A stretch of DNA of 64,000 bases from the NCBI GenBank assembly GCA_026988395.1, contig JALSLI010000197.1:1-64000 (forward strand), written 5' to 3'. The first letter of the stretch is position 1; each line of letters opens with the position of its first letter. Positions 20,271 to 31,203 of this stretch are shown in pieces. The notes under the pieces are model-generated. The model had not been told where the DNA came from, searched no databases, and was given only the letters and a program-made list of their open reading frames with translations. A program made the translations under genes and the position numbers. This stretch comes from Flavobacteriaceae bacterium. Lineage in GTDB: Bacteria; Bacteroidota; Bacteroidia; Flavobacteriales; Flavobacteriaceae.

Positions 20271-21089
20271 TTAATATTGTTCATTTTCATTTGGGAAATC
20301 TTTGGATTTAACATCTAAAATATAATTTTTAAAAGCACCGGTCATTTCGTCATATAAGTTAAGATATCTTCTTAAAAAACGCGGATTAAATTCATGTGTC
20401 ATACCAAGCATATCGTGCATAACGAGTACTTGACCATCGACATCTACTCCGGCTCCAATTCCGATTACAGGAATATATAAACTATCAGCAACTTCTTTTG
20501 CTAATTTAGCAGGAACTTTCTCTAATACTAAGGCAAAGCAACCTAATTTTTGGAGTAATAAAGCATCTTCTTTTAATTTTTTTGCTTCTTCCTCTTCTTT
20601 AGCTCTTACGGTGTAAGTTCCAAATTTATAAATAGATTGTGGTGTTAAACCTAGGTGACCCATTACCGGAATTCCGGCAGTTAAAATTCTGGAGATCGAT
20701 TCTGATATTTCCGAACCACCTTCTAATTTAACCGAGTGACCACCGGTTTCTTTCATAATTCGTATAGCGGATTCTAAGGCTCTACGTGAATTCCCTTGAT
20801 AGGTTCCAAAAGGTAAATCTACTACAACCAAACATCTTTCTATTGCTCTTACAACCGAAGCAGCATGATAAATCATTTGATCTAATGTTATGGGTAATGT
20901 AGTTTCGTGACCTGCCATTACATTTGAAGCAGAATCACCAACAAGAATAATATCTATTCCGGCATGATCTACGATTTTTGCCATGGTATAATCATAAGCT
21001 GTGAGCATGGCAATTTTTTCGCCGTTTTGCTTCATTTCGTGTAATGATTTTACCGTAATTCGTTTGTATTGTTTTTTTGCTGTTGACAT
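20271..21089 (-). CDS. panB: 3-methyl-2-oxobutanoate hydroxymethyltransferase
   Basis: [52 protein letters not shown]. Confidence 0.96.
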   Translation of the reverse strand: MSTAKKQYKRITVKSLHEMKQNGEKIAMLTAYDYTMAKIVDHAGIDIILVGDSASNVMAGHETTLPITLDQMIYHAASVVRAIERCLVVVDLPFGTYQGNSRRALESAIRIMKETGGHSVKLEGGSEISESISRILTAGIPVMGHLGLTPQSIYKFGTYTVRAKEEEEAKKLKEDALLLQKLGCFALVLEKVPAKLAKEVADSLYIPVIGIGAGVDVDGQVLVMHDMLGMTHEFNPRFLRRYLNLYDEMTGAFKNYILDVKSKDFPNENEQY

Positions 21090-21170
21090 TATTGTTTATT
21101 AAATGTATCGTTTTAAAAGTTTGTAAAGGTAAAAATAATATAAGTTTTGTATCGATAAAATGGATTGTTT

Positions 21171-21713
21171 TTATAGATTATCTATTTTATCTTGGGTTTT
21201 TTTAATAAAATCGGAATCTTTAATTTCTTCTACTTTTTCTAAAATGGAAGGGAAAACTGTTGGAGCGAAGTTTTTTACCGGAGTGTATAAAACAGAACTA
21301 TTTAGTATTTCTTGAGAAACAAACGGAATGGTGTCGTTTAATTTACCAAACATACTTATTATAACACTTAAAATTAATCCTATTTTGGCTGCACCGAAAA
21401 TTCCGCCGGCAATTTTATTTAAAAAACCTAATTGTGCAGCGTTAACCATTTTTGTAACCAGTTTTCCGATAAGAGAAATACCAAAAAGAATGACTAAAAA
21501 GGTAAGAGCAAAAGCAACAACTTGTAGTATATTTGGTTGCCAATTTACTTTTTGTTTAAGCCAACCTGCAATAAAATATGAAAAGTGAATGGCACCATAG
21601 AGTCCGGTAAGTAAAGAAACCAGTGAAGCAATTTCAACAAAAAGGCCTTTGTTAAAACCTTTAACTAAACCATAAACCAAGAAAATGGCAAGGATAATAT
21701 CAATATAATTCAT
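21171..21713 (-). CDS. CvpA family membrane protein
   Basis: YIDIILAIFLVYGLVKGFNKGLFVEIASLVSLLTGLYGAI. Confidence 0.88.
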   Translation of the reverse strand: MNYIDIILAIFLVYGLVKGFNKGLFVEIASLVSLLTGLYGAIHFSYFIAGWLKQKVNWQPNILQVVAFALTFLVILFGISLIGKLVTKMVNAAQLGFLNKIAGGIFGAAKIGLILSVIISMFGKLNDTIPFVSQEILNSSVLYTPVKNFAPTVFPSILEKVEEIKDSDFIKKTQDKIDNL

Positions 21714-21772
21714 TTGAATGTTTTTTACAAATATAAAATTATATTAGCAAATCTGTTGTTTTAGTAAAATAA

Positions 21773-21810
21773 AAACGAGTTAAAAGGACTTTGTTACTTT
21801 TAACTCGTTT
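21773..21810 (-). terminator. Terminator downstream of tail-specific protease
   Basis: aaacgagttaaaag...cttttaactcgttt inverted repeat. Confidence 0.65.
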
Positions 21811-21835
21811 CTTTAAATTTATTTGTAAATCTGTC

Positions 21836-23989
21836 TTATTGCTTCATTGCAACCTCTGATTTTTTAACTTTTAGCTCGGATAATACTCTTAAAGCTTCTT
21901 CTACATAAGGATCTTTTTTTAGATTTTTATGCCAAACTTCTCGTTTTTTTGCCAGTGTAGAATCTTGTTTGATTAAAGGTAACTCATAACTTGGTGATTC
22001 AAAAGTAAGACCATTATCGTAGTCTTTAATTTTATCGAATTTTTTAGATTCTTTTTGGTGTTTTTCAATATCCTTTTTATATTCCTCTAATTTTAGGTAA
22101 ACCAATTTATCATCTTGATTTTTCTTTAACCATTTTGCATTTTCATCAATTAATTGGAATTGCGGATTATTGTTAACACGTTGATTACTTTCGTTTACAA
22201 CTTGTTTTTTATTTTCATAGAAATCTAATGGATGGTATTTTGCAGGTTCAATTTTGTCCCATTTTAAAGGGTTTTCTTCTTCGCGTTCTCCAATTCCCAT
22301 ATAGGTATATTTATCCGGTACGGCAATGTCAGATGAAACACCTTTTAATTGCGTGGAGCCACCATTGATACGGTAAAATTTTTGAATAGTCATTTTTAGA
22401 GCTCCAAGAGGTTTACCGTAGTGGATAACACGATTTAAAGGTACAATATTTTGTACGGTTCCTTTACCGAAAGTTTGTTTGGAACCTATGATTACAGCTC
22501 GATTATAATCTTGCATTGCGGCTGCAAAAATTTCGGAAGCAGAAGCAGATAATTCGTTAACTAAAATAACTAATGGTCCGTTCCATTGAATTTTTTTATC
22601 GGTATCTTTATCAATTCTCGGTTTGCTGTTTGTATATTTTACTTGTACAACAGGGCCGTCTTTAATAAATAAACCAGCAATTTCTATGGCAGTTTTTAAA
22701 GAACCTCCACCATTATTTCTTAAATCTATAATTAAGCCTTCGATACCGTCTTTTTTGAGTTCTTCAATTTCTTTTTTCATATCGGAGTAAGAATTACGAT
22801 AATCTTTGGTATTGTTAAAATCGATATAAAATCCGGGTAAATGGATAATACCGTATTTTTTGCCATTAAAATTCACTTTACCGGATTTTGCAAAAGTTTC
22901 TTCTAATTCTACTACATCTCTAACAATAGGAATTACTTTAATAGATCCGTCAATTTTTTTAACAGTTAATCGTACTTCGGTACCTTTTTTTCCTTTGATA
23001 AATTCAATTGCATCATCTAAACGCATCCCAACGATATCTAATGGTTCTTTGTCACCTTGTGCAACTTTTAAGATGATATCACCAACTTCTAAATCGCCTT
23101 GTCGCCAAGCAGGACCTCCTGAAATCAGCTCAACAATTTTTGTGTAGTCGCCTTTTTTTTGTAATCTGGCTCCTATTCCTTCTAGTTTACCCGACATTTC
23201 TTGGTCGAATTTCTTTTTAATTTTTGGTGAGAAATAAGTAGTGTGTGGATCAAAAGTTCCGGTAATGGTGTTTAAGTACATAGCAAACCAATCATCATCA
23301 TTTAATTCGTCCATTCTGGTGTAATATTCATCCATACTTTTTAAAGCATCCTCTCTAGATTCTTTTTCCAATTCTTTAAACGATTTCTTTTTGTAATTTA
23401 CACTGTCTTTTTCTTTTTGATTTTCATCTTCAATTTTGTCGTGTAATCTACTAAGTACGTTTAATTTTAGTTGTTTTCGCCATAACTCTTTTCTTTCTTT
23501 TTCGTTTTTAGGAAACTGTTTTTTATCATAATCCAAACTTAGGGTTTCGTTTTTGTCAAAATTAAAAGGTTTTTTTAAAAGCTCTTTATAAAATTCTTTT
23601 GTTTCATTATTTCGCTTTAAAAAACGATCGGTAACTACTCTAAAAAAAGTAATGTCTTCGGCATTTATTTGGTTGTCAATTTCATTTTTGTATGTTTCAA
23701 ATTGGTTGATGTCTTTTTTTAAGAAAAACCGTTTCGTTGGGTCTAAAACCTCAATATATTTATTAAAAACTTTATTGGAAAAAGCATCATCAAATTTATT
23801 TGGATTGTAATGGTATTGTTTTAGAGCATCTCTGGTTAATGAAATTAAAACTTTATCTTTTTCGGTATCGGTTTGCGAAAATAAAGTGCAACTCCACATA
23901 CTACCAATAACCAAAGTTAGTATTAGTATAATTTTATAGTTAGCTTTCATAAATCTTGTTATTTTTATCATTTCTTTGAAATAGTTCAC
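21836..23989 (-). CDS. prc: Carboxy-terminal processing (tail-specific) S41 protease with PDZ domain
   Basis: GIGARLQKKGDYTKIVELISGGPAWRQGDLEVGD PDZ; VNELSASASEIFAAAMQDYNRAVIIGSKQTFGKGTVQ. Confidence 0.93.
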   Translation of the reverse strand: MNYFKEMIKITRFMKANYKIILILTLVIGSMWSCTLFSQTDTEKDKVLISLTRDALKQYHYNPNKFDDAFSNKVFNKYIEVLDPTKRFFLKKDINQFETYKNEIDNQINAEDITFFRVVTDRFLKRNNETKEFYKELLKKPFNFDKNETLSLDYDKKQFPKNEKERKELWRKQLKLNVLSRLHDKIEDENQKEKDSVNYKKKSFKELEKESREDALKSMDEYYTRMDELNDDDWFAMYLNTITGTFDPHTTYFSPKIKKKFDQEMSGKLEGIGARLQKKGDYTKIVELISGGPAWRQGDLEVGDIILKVAQGDKEPLDIVGMRLDDAIEFIKGKKGTEVRLTVKKIDGSIKVIPIVRDVVELEETFAKSGKVNFNGKKYGIIHLPGFYIDFNNTKDYRNSYSDMKKEIEELKKDGIEGLIIDLRNNGGGSLKTAIEIAGLFIKDGPVVQVKYTNSKPRIDKDTDKKIQWNGPLVILVNELSASASEIFAAAMQDYNRAVIIGSKQTFGKGTVQNIVPLNRVIHYGKPLGALKMTIQKFYRINGGSTQLKGVSSDIAVPDKYTYMGIGEREEENPLKWDKIEPAKYHPLDFYENKKQVVNESNQRVNNNPQFQLIDENAKWLKKNQDDKLVYLKLEEYKKDIEKHQKESKKFDKIKDYDNGLTFESPSYELPLIKQDSTLAKKREVWHKNLKKDPYVEEALRVLSELKVKKSEVAMKQ

Positions 23990-24113
23990 TAAAATAATGC
24001 CATTATTTCAAATACGTATGTAATTCTTCCTTTTTTTTCCTTTTTTAAGAAAATTTTAATCTTTTTGTGCCAAATTGTTCAAACTTATTTATCAAATAAA
24101 CTATCTTTGCAAC

Positions 24114-24398
24114 ATGATTTTATTTATTGGTGGTTCCGAAATGTTTTTTATTGCCGTTTTAGTGGTAATGATTTTTGGTGCCGATAAAATCCCGGAGATT
24201 GCTCGAGGTTTAGGTAAGGGATTACGCCAGATAAAACATGCTACAAACGACATCAAAAGAGAAATTACCGAATCGGCAAAAGAAAGCGGTTTAGATACCG
24301 AATTGCTTGGCGATTTAAAAAATACGGTAAACGATATTAAAAAAGATGTTACCGAAAATTTTGATGATATTACCGGTCCTATTAAACGCAAACGTTAA
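24114..24398 (+). CDS. tatA: Sec-independent translocase TatA/E
   Basis: MILFIGGSEMFFIAVLVVMIFGADKIPEIARGLGKGLRQIK; ctatctttgcaac promoter just upstream. Confidence 0.92.
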   Translation: MILFIGGSEMFFIAVLVVMIFGADKIPEIARGLGKGLRQIKHATNDIKREITESAKESGLDTELLGDLKNTVNDIKKDVTENFDDITGPIKRKR

Positions 24399-24979
24399 TG
24401 CTTTTTGTACAACAGAATATTTGGGATGAATTAATTAGGCAAGACCGTGAGTTATTGGTGCAATTAAACGCATTAGGATCTGATAAATGGGATGCTTTTT
24501 GGCTGTTGGTTACCAATCAATTTAATTGGATTCCGTTATTTTTATTCCTGTTTTTTTTGTTGTTTAAAGCTTATGGTTGGAAAAAAGGAATTGTCTTGGT
24601 TTTAATAGCGGCATTGTTAGTTACTTTTTCCGATCAATTGGTTAATTTGATTAAAAATAGCGTCATGCGTTTGCGACCAAATAATGATTTGGAATTAAAA
24701 ACAATTATTAGAGCCTTAAAACATCCACACGGATTTAGTTTCGTTTCCGGGCATTCTACAACTTCGTTTGCAGTAACTGTTTTTATGGTTTCGCTGTTGC
24801 GGAAACATTACAAATACATCGTATTTTTATTTTTATGGCCAATGCTTTTTGCATATAGCAGGATTTATTGTGGTGTGCATTTTCCGATTGATATTTTTAT
24901 GGGAATGCTTTTAGGGATAACTATTGGACTTCTATTTTATAGATTTAGTCAGATAATTTTACGAAAAGTAAATAGTTAA
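24398..24979 (+). CDS. PAP2-family phosphatase
   Basis: NSVMRLRPNND...FSFVSGHSTTSFAVTVF...YSRIYCGVHFPIDIFMG. Confidence 0.93.
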   Translation: MLFVQQNIWDELIRQDRELLVQLNALGSDKWDAFWLLVTNQFNWIPLFLFLFFLLFKAYGWKKGIVLVLIAALLVTFSDQLVNLIKNSVMRLRPNNDLELKTIIRALKHPHGFSFVSGHSTTSFAVTVFMVSLLRKHYKYIVFLFLWPMLFAYSRIYCGVHFPIDIFMGMLLGITIGLLFYRFSQIILRKVNS

Positions 24980-25043
24980 CTTAAGTGATAAGATTTAAGA
25001 AAAGTAAAATAGCTTTAAAACGAAAAGCTATAAAGAATATGGA

Positions 25044-25712
25044 TTAACTTTTTTTAAAAGCTCTTAACATTTCGCGTTTTCCTTTTGGACCCGGAATTTT
25101 CTCTACATTAAAACCGACTGCTAACATCGCTCTGCGAACCGAGCCTTTAGCCGAATAAGTAACTAAAACACCGTTGTTTTTTAAAGACAGAAACATTTTT
25201 TTAAACAGTTCTTCCGTCCATAATTCCGGTTGTACTCTTGCTCCAAAAGCGTCGTAATAAATTAAATCGAATTTAGCAATATCATTAATATCTCTAAAAT
25301 CTTTTTTCCTTTTCGTTAAACGGAATTGTTTGTCAATTTCAGATAATTCATCCCATTTTGAAAGGTGTAATTTTTCAAAAATTGCTTTATGGTTTTTGGC
25401 ATTTAAGGTTTTCGGATAGTTTAATAGAGTGATTTCTTTTTCGGATAACGGAAATTTTTCAATACCATCATAATAGATGGATAAATTCCTTTTTTTACTT
25501 TCCAAATAAGTAATAAAGGCATTTAAACCGGTACCAAATCCGATTTCTAAAATAGAAACCGTACTATTATCTTTAAATAAATCCAATCCCGAATGTATAA
25601 AAACGTGATAAGCTTCTTGGATAGCACCGTGTTTAGAATGGTATTGCTCTTTCCATTTTGGTAAGTGAAAACTAGTGGAGCCATCACCGGTAATAAAAAC
25701 TTTTTTTTCCAA
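25044..25712 (-). CDS. mnmD: tRNA (5-methylaminomethyl-2-thiouridine) methyltransferase-type, MnmD
   Basis: ILEIGFGTGLNAFITYLES, DLIYYDAFGARVQPELWTEELF, YSAKGSVRRAMLAVGFNVEKIPGPKGKREMLRA. Confidence 0.92.
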   Translation of the reverse strand: MEKKVFITGDGSTSFHLPKWKEQYHSKHGAIQEAYHVFIHSGLDLFKDNSTVSILEIGFGTGLNAFITYLESKKRNLSIYYDGIEKFPLSEKEITLLNYPKTLNAKNHKAIFEKLHLSKWDELSEIDKQFRLTKRKKDFRDINDIAKFDLIYYDAFGARVQPELWTEELFKKMFLSLKNNGVLVTYSAKGSVRRAMLAVGFNVEKIPGPKGKREMLRAFKKS

Positions 25713-25848
25713 ATTTATAAGATTGTTAATTTAGCTTATTTATTTTATGAATACTAAAATATATCGCATTAATTTTAGTTAATAACTAAAAAGGATAATA
25801 TTTTTTTGAACAAGTATTAAGTTGTATTTTTGCAAAAATAAACGATTT

Positions 25849-26916
25849 ATGGATACGGACATTTTAAACAGCATAAAAATTGAAAAAACAACACAATCTA
25901 AATTGCCAAAAGATGGTATAAATGATTTAAAATTTGGTAGTACTTTTACCGATCATATGTTTATTGTACAGTATAAAGACGGCAAATGGCAAGAGCCAAA
26001 AATTATGCCTTATCAGCCGTTAGAATTAGATCCTTCGACACGTGTTTTTCATTACGGACAAGCTATTTTTGAAGGCATGAAAGCATATAAAGATACCAAC
26101 AATAAAACTTGGTTGTTTAGGCCATTAGACAATCAAGAGCGTTTAAATAAATCTGCTGTTCGTATGCAAATGCCTGAATTACCAAAGGAAATTTTTATGA
26201 ACGGTTTAACTGAATTGCTAAAATTAGAAAAAGATTGGATTCCAACAGCAGATGGAAACTCACTTTATATTAGACCTTTTATGATTGCCAGCGGTAGAGG
26301 TATTTATGCAGCACCATCAGATGAATATTTTTTTATGATTATAGCTTCGCCATCAGGTAAGTATTATAGTAAAGATGTTAATGTTGTTATTGCTGAGCAT
26401 TACAGTCGTGCTGCAAATGGAGGCGTTGGAGCTGCAAAAGCAGCAGGTAATTACGGAGCACAGTTTTATCCTACACAACAGGCAATAAAAAAAGGATTTG
26501 ATCAAATAATTTGGACAGATTCCACACACACTTATTTAGAAGAAGCAGGTACGATGAATGTATTTTTTAGAATAAACGATACATTGGTCACAGCACCAAC
26601 ATCCGAACGTATATTAGACGGTGTTACCAGAAAAAGCATTATCGCTTTAGCTGAAAATATGGGAATTCCTGTAGAGGTTAGAAAAATTTCGGTACAAGAA
26701 ATTAAAGATGCTGCAAGAAACGGTGAGTTAAAAGAAATGTTTGGAGCCGGAACAGCAGCGGTTATTACGCCAATAGCTAAATTCTCGCATCGCGATGAGG
26801 AATTTGAATTGCCTAAATTAGAAAATCGTTATTCCGATATGTTTAAAAAGAAATTAACCGATATTCAATACAACCGTGACGAAGATCCTTTTGGATGGCG
26901 TTACTTGGTAGAATAA
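25849..26916 (+). CDS. ilvE: Branched-chain-amino-acid aminotransferase
   Basis: STRVFHYGQAIFEGMKAYKD, YIRPFMIASG, YLEEAGTMNVFF; ATG at 25849. Confidence 0.95.
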   Translation: MDTDILNSIKIEKTTQSKLPKDGINDLKFGSTFTDHMFIVQYKDGKWQEPKIMPYQPLELDPSTRVFHYGQAIFEGMKAYKDTNNKTWLFRPLDNQERLNKSAVRMQMPELPKEIFMNGLTELLKLEKDWIPTADGNSLYIRPFMIASGRGIYAAPSDEYFFMIIASPSGKYYSKDVNVVIAEHYSRAANGGVGAAKAAGNYGAQFYPTQQAIKKGFDQIIWTDSTHTYLEEAGTMNVFFRINDTLVTAPTSERILDGVTRKSIIALAENMGIPVEVRKISVQEIKDAARNGELKEMFGAGTAAVITPIAKFSHRDEEFELPKLENRYSDMFKKKLTDIQYNRDEDPFGWRYLVE

Positions 26917-26940
26917 ACAAAATTGGTTAAAGTATTATAA

Positions 26941-26972
26941 AAAAAGCTTCATTTATAAATGAAGCTTTTTTT
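26941..26972. terminator. Bidirectional terminator between convergent ilvE and sufD
   Basis: aaaaagcttcattt/aaatgaagcttttt. Confidence 0.8.
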
Positions 26973-27003
26973 ATATAAGATTTTTCTGTAAAAATTTTAT
27001 GGA

Positions 27004-28314
27004 TTAAAAACCTAATTCAACACCTAATTTTTTAGCCATTAATTTAGTGATACGTTCTTTAAGTTTCGGGAATTTAATTTTTTCGATAACATCATTTCCA
27101 AAAGCATAAAGTAATAAAGCGTGTGCTTCTTTTTTGGGGATTCCGCGTTGTTGCATATAAAATAAGGCAGTTTCATCTAATTGTCCGATAGTACAACCAT
27201 GCGAACATTTTACATCATCTGCAAATATTTCCAATTGAGGTTTAGCATAAATAGTAGATTTATCACCAATTAAAATGGAATTGTTTTGCTGAAAAGCATT
27301 AGTTAATTGTGCTTTTTGATGAACGATTACTTTTCCGTTAAAAACACCGGTTGCTTTATCTGCGTAAATTCCTTTATAAAGCTCATGGCTTTCGCAATTT
27401 GGTTGGTTGTGGTAAACCACTGTGTGATTATCTACGTATTGTTTGTTTCCTAAAAGGGAAAATCCGTTTAAATTAGATTCTAAACGCTCGCCTTCTTGAT
27501 AGAATTCCAGATTGTTTCTAGTGAATTTTCCACCAAAACTAAAGGTGTTTACCGAAACAATACTATTGTCTTTTTGTTGTACAAAAGTTTGATCGATAAG
27601 CGATGCTTTTTCGGTGTCATTTTGAATTTTATTATAATCTACAATGGCTCTTTTAGCGGCAAATATTTCGGTAACTGAATTAGTAAAATTAGAGGAATCA
27701 TCTATTGTTTGATGTCTTTCTAGAATTTGTACATGCGAATTTTCATCAACAACAACTAAATTTCTTGGTTGTAAAAATTGATTCCCATTTAAAGAAAAAT
27801 AAATGATTTGAATTGGTTTTGATACAACCGTATTTTTAGGAATATGGATGAATGCACCTTGTTGTGTAAAAGCAGTATTTAAATGCGTTAAGCTTTCGTT
27901 ATTTTTAGCTATTTTATTAAAATAATGATCTAAAATTAGCTTGTATTTCGGTTTTTTTATAGCCGATGATAATAGGCAAACATCAATTCCGGAATGTGTA
28001 GTTTCCGACAAGAAAGAGCTGTAAACGCCATTGATAAAAACGATTTTATAAGTATCTACATCTTGAATAAAATATTTTTTTACATCATTAAGTTCTACAG
28101 CTGCTTCATAAGAGTTTGTAATTTCATAGTCCTTATTTATAATTGCTTTAAGAGGGGTGTATTTCCATTCTTCTTCTTTTTTTGTAGGAAAACCTTTGTT
28201 TTCAAAAGCCTCAAATGCCTTTGTTCGTATTGGATGTATGGAGTCGTCAATATGAAGTTCTCCTTTATTTTCCAATTCAAAAAAACCGGTAGTTAATTTA
28301 TCTTTTAAATTCAT
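27004..28314 (-). CDS. sufD: Fe-S cluster assembly protein SufD
   Basis: C-terminal ADDVKCSHGCTIGQLDETALFYMQQRGI. Confidence 0.95.
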   Translation of the reverse strand: MNLKDKLTTGFFELENKGELHIDDSIHPIRTKAFEAFENKGFPTKKEEEWKYTPLKAIINKDYEITNSYEAAVELNDVKKYFIQDVDTYKIVFINGVYSSFLSETTHSGIDVCLLSSAIKKPKYKLILDHYFNKIAKNNESLTHLNTAFTQQGAFIHIPKNTVVSKPIQIIYFSLNGNQFLQPRNLVVVDENSHVQILERHQTIDDSSNFTNSVTEIFAAKRAIVDYNKIQNDTEKASLIDQTFVQQKDNSIVSVNTFSFGGKFTRNNLEFYQEGERLESNLNGFSLLGNKQYVDNHTVVYHNQPNCESHELYKGIYADKATGVFNGKVIVHQKAQLTNAFQQNNSILIGDKSTIYAKPQLEIFADDVKCSHGCTIGQLDETALFYMQQRGIPKKEAHALLLYAFGNDVIEKIKFPKLKERITKLMAKKLGVELGF

Positions 28315-28339
28315 TTTATCTATGTCTAAATGCTCATTT

Positions 28340-29089
28340 TTATTTTAACCAGTCGTATCCTTTTTCTTCTAGCTCGTGTGCCAATTCTTTACCGCCGGAT
28401 TTAATGATTTTTCCGTTGTGTAAAACATGCACAAAATCCGGTACAATATAATCTAAAAGACGTTGATAGTGCGTAATAACCAATACGGCGTTGTCCTTAT
28501 TTTTGAGTTTATTTACACCGTTTGCTACAATTTTTAGAGCATCGATATCCAAACCGGAATCTGTTTCATCTAAAATTGCCAATTTAGGTTCTAACATTGC
28601 CATCTGAAAAATTTCGTTTCGTTTTTTTTCACCACCTGAAAACCCTTGATTTAAAGATCTGGATAAAAATTTGCGATCCATTTCTAGTAATTCGGATTTT
28701 TCTTTAATCATTTTAAGCATATCTTTTGCCGGTAAATCTTCTAATCCTTGTGATTTACGTTTTGCATTGATTGCTGCTTTTATAAAGTTTGTGGTTGTAA
28801 CACCCGGAATTTCGACAGGATATTGAAAGGACATAAAAATTCCTTTATGAGCACGTTCTTCCGGTGATAAATCTAAGATACTTTCTCCTTCAAATAAGAT
28901 ATCACCTTTGATTACATCATACGTTTCGTTACCGGCGATAACGGAAGACAAAGTACTTTTTCCTGAGCCGTTTGGGCCCATTATTGCGTGGACTTCTCCG
29001 GGTTTTATCGTTAAATTAATTCCTTTTAAGATTTCATTATTTTCGATTCCTGCGTGTAAATCTTTTACTTCTAATATTGGTTTACTCAT
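28340..29089 (-). CDS. sufC: Fe-S cluster assembly ATPase SufC
   Basis: [44 protein letters not shown]. Confidence 0.97.
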   Translation of the reverse strand: MSKPILEVKDLHAGIENNEILKGINLTIKPGEVHAIMGPNGSGKSTLSSVIAGNETYDVIKGDILFEGESILDLSPEERAHKGIFMSFQYPVEIPGVTTTNFIKAAINAKRKSQGLEDLPAKDMLKMIKEKSELLEMDRKFLSRSLNQGFSGGEKKRNEIFQMAMLEPKLAILDETDSGLDIDALKIVANGVNKLKNKDNAVLVITHYQRLLDYIVPDFVHVLHNGKIIKSGGKELAHELEEKGYDWLK

Positions 29090-29169
29090 TTTATAATATT
29101 TTTTTCAATCTAACTTTCCTAAAAAAATAGAATTGGTTTTTCTTTTTTAATATGATTATTTATTTTTAT

Positions 29170-30618
29170 CTATCCAACACTTCCTTCCAAAGAAATTTCC
29201 AATAATTTTCTGGCTTCTACAGCGAATTCCATTGGTAATTTATTTAAAACCTCTTTACTAAATCCGTTTACGATAAGAGCGATGGCTTTATCGGTGTCAA
29301 TACCTCTTTGGTTACAATAGAAAATTTGATCTTCACCAATTTTACTGGTAGTTGCTTCGTGTTCTATTTGTGCTGTGTTGTTTTTACATTCAATATACGG
29401 AAAAGTGTGTGCTCCACATTTATCGCCCATTAATAGAGAGTCACATTGCGAAAAATTACGAGCATTTTCGGCTTTATTATGTACTTGAACCAATCCGCGA
29501 TATGAATTTTGGGATTTTCCGGCAGATACACCTTTTGATATAATGGTACTTTTGGTGTTTTTACCTAAATGAATCATTTTTGTTCCGGTATCTGCTTGTT
29601 GGTAATTATTGGTTACTGCGATAGAATAAAATTCGCCAACCGAATTATCTCCTTTTAAGATGCAACTAGGATATTTCCAAGTAACGGCACTTCCGGTTTC
29701 TACTTGTGTCCAAGAAATTTTTGCATTAGTTTCACACAATCCTCTTTTGGTAACAAAGTTAAAAACGCCACCTTTTCCGTTTTTATCTCCGGGATACCAA
29801 TTTTGAACGGTAGAATATTTAATTTCGGCATCATCTAGTGCGATTAATTCTACTACTGCTGCGTGTAATTGGTTTTCATCACGTTGTGGAGCGGTGCAGC
29901 CTTCAAGATAACTTACATAACTTCCTTTATCGGCAATTAAAAGTGTTCGTTCAAATTGACCGGTTCCGCCTTCGTTTATACGAAAATAGGTAGAAAGTTC
30001 CATCGGACATTTAACGCCTTTTGGAATATAGCAAAAAGAACCATCGGTAAAAACCGCGGAATTTAATGCGGCGTAAAAATTATCTGTTTTAGGGACAATA
30101 GTACCTAAATATTTTTTTACCAAATCCGGATGTTTTTGAATAGCTTCGGAAATAGGCATAAATAAAATTCCTTTTTCGGCAAGTGTTTTTTTAAATGTGG
30201 TTGCAACCGAAACGGAATCAACTACAATATCCATTGCAACTCCGGCTAAACGTTTTTGTTCATTGATGGAAATGCCTAATTTTTCGTACATTTTAAGCAA
30301 CTCATCATCTACTTCGTCTAAACTGTCTAATTGCTTTTTTGGTTTAGGAGCAGAATAGTAAGAAATAGCTTGAAAATCCGGTTTAGGATAATTTACATTT
30401 GCCCAATCCGGTTCTTCCATATTTTTCCAGATACGATATGCATCCAATCTCCATTCGGTCATCCATTGTGGCTCATTTTTCTTTTTAGAAATAGCAATAA
30501 TTACTTCTTCGTTCAATCCTTTAGGGAAAGTTTCGGCATTTAAATCAGAATAAAATCCATATTCATATTCTTGATTTTCTAATTCCTTTTTTAAATCTTC
30601 TTCTGTATATTTACTCAT
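29170..30618 (-). CDS. sufB: Fe-S cluster assembly protein SufB
   Basis: [53 protein letters not shown]. Confidence 0.97.
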   Translation of the reverse strand: MSKYTEEDLKKELENQEYEYGFYSDLNAETFPKGLNEEVIIAISKKKNEPQWMTEWRLDAYRIWKNMEEPDWANVNYPKPDFQAISYYSAPKPKKQLDSLDEVDDELLKMYEKLGISINEQKRLAGVAMDIVVDSVSVATTFKKTLAEKGILFMPISEAIQKHPDLVKKYLGTIVPKTDNFYAALNSAVFTDGSFCYIPKGVKCPMELSTYFRINEGGTGQFERTLLIADKGSYVSYLEGCTAPQRDENQLHAAVVELIALDDAEIKYSTVQNWYPGDKNGKGGVFNFVTKRGLCETNAKISWTQVETGSAVTWKYPSCILKGDNSVGEFYSIAVTNNYQQADTGTKMIHLGKNTKSTIISKGVSAGKSQNSYRGLVQVHNKAENARNFSQCDSLLMGDKCGAHTFPYIECKNNTAQIEHEATTSKIGEDQIFYCNQRGIDTDKAIALIVNGFSKEVLNKLPMEFAVEARKLLEISLEGSVG

Positions 30619-30656
30619 AATATTTATCTTTTTTTCCTTATTAATAAGGAATCATT

Positions 30657-30986
30657 TTATAAAGAAAAGGATTCGCCACAACCACAAGTTCGTTGTGCGT
30701 TTGGGTTATTAAAAACAAAACCTTTTCCGTTAAGTCCACCTTCATATTCAAGCGTTGTTCCTGCTAAATATAGGATGCTTTTTTTTTCAACAACAATTTT
30801 AATATCATTATCCTCAAAGATAGAATCATTTTCGTTTTTTTTATTGTCAAATTTTAATTCATAAGATAAACCGGAGCAACCACCACTTTTTACGCCAACA
30901 CGTACAAAGTCAGATTGCGGATTATATCCTTCTTCCTCCATCATGTTTGAGATTTTCTTTTTTGCAATTTCGCTTACTTTTATCAT
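30657..30986 (-). CDS. HesB/IscA/SufA family Fe-S scaffold
   Basis: VGVKSGGCSGLSYELKFD...NPNAQRTCGCGESFSL; ATG at 30986 preferred. Confidence 0.94.
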   Translation of the reverse strand: MIKVSEIAKKKISNMMEEEGYNPQSDFVRVGVKSGGCSGLSYELKFDNKKNENDSIFEDNDIKIVVEKKSILYLAGTTLEYEGGLNGKGFVFNNPNAQRTCGCGESFSL

Positions 30987-31203
30987 AATAATATAGATTG
31001 ATTCTAAATAAGTGCAAATATAGGTAAAGTTTCGGCAATTAAATGTTAAGAATAAGAAAAAAACGAGGTAAATATTCATTTTTAAATAACCTATCTGTTT
31101 AAAAATTAACACATTTATTTGAATAATTGGATAAATTAATATAAATTTGTCGCAATCGTATTAAAAAAATGCAACTAACCAATATTTTTTTAAGAAACTT
31201 TAT

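Noticed and set aside
25009-25032. Hairpin between PAP2 and mnmD genes
   Set aside because: Short A/T-rich stem; could be a weak terminator but not reliable enough to annotate
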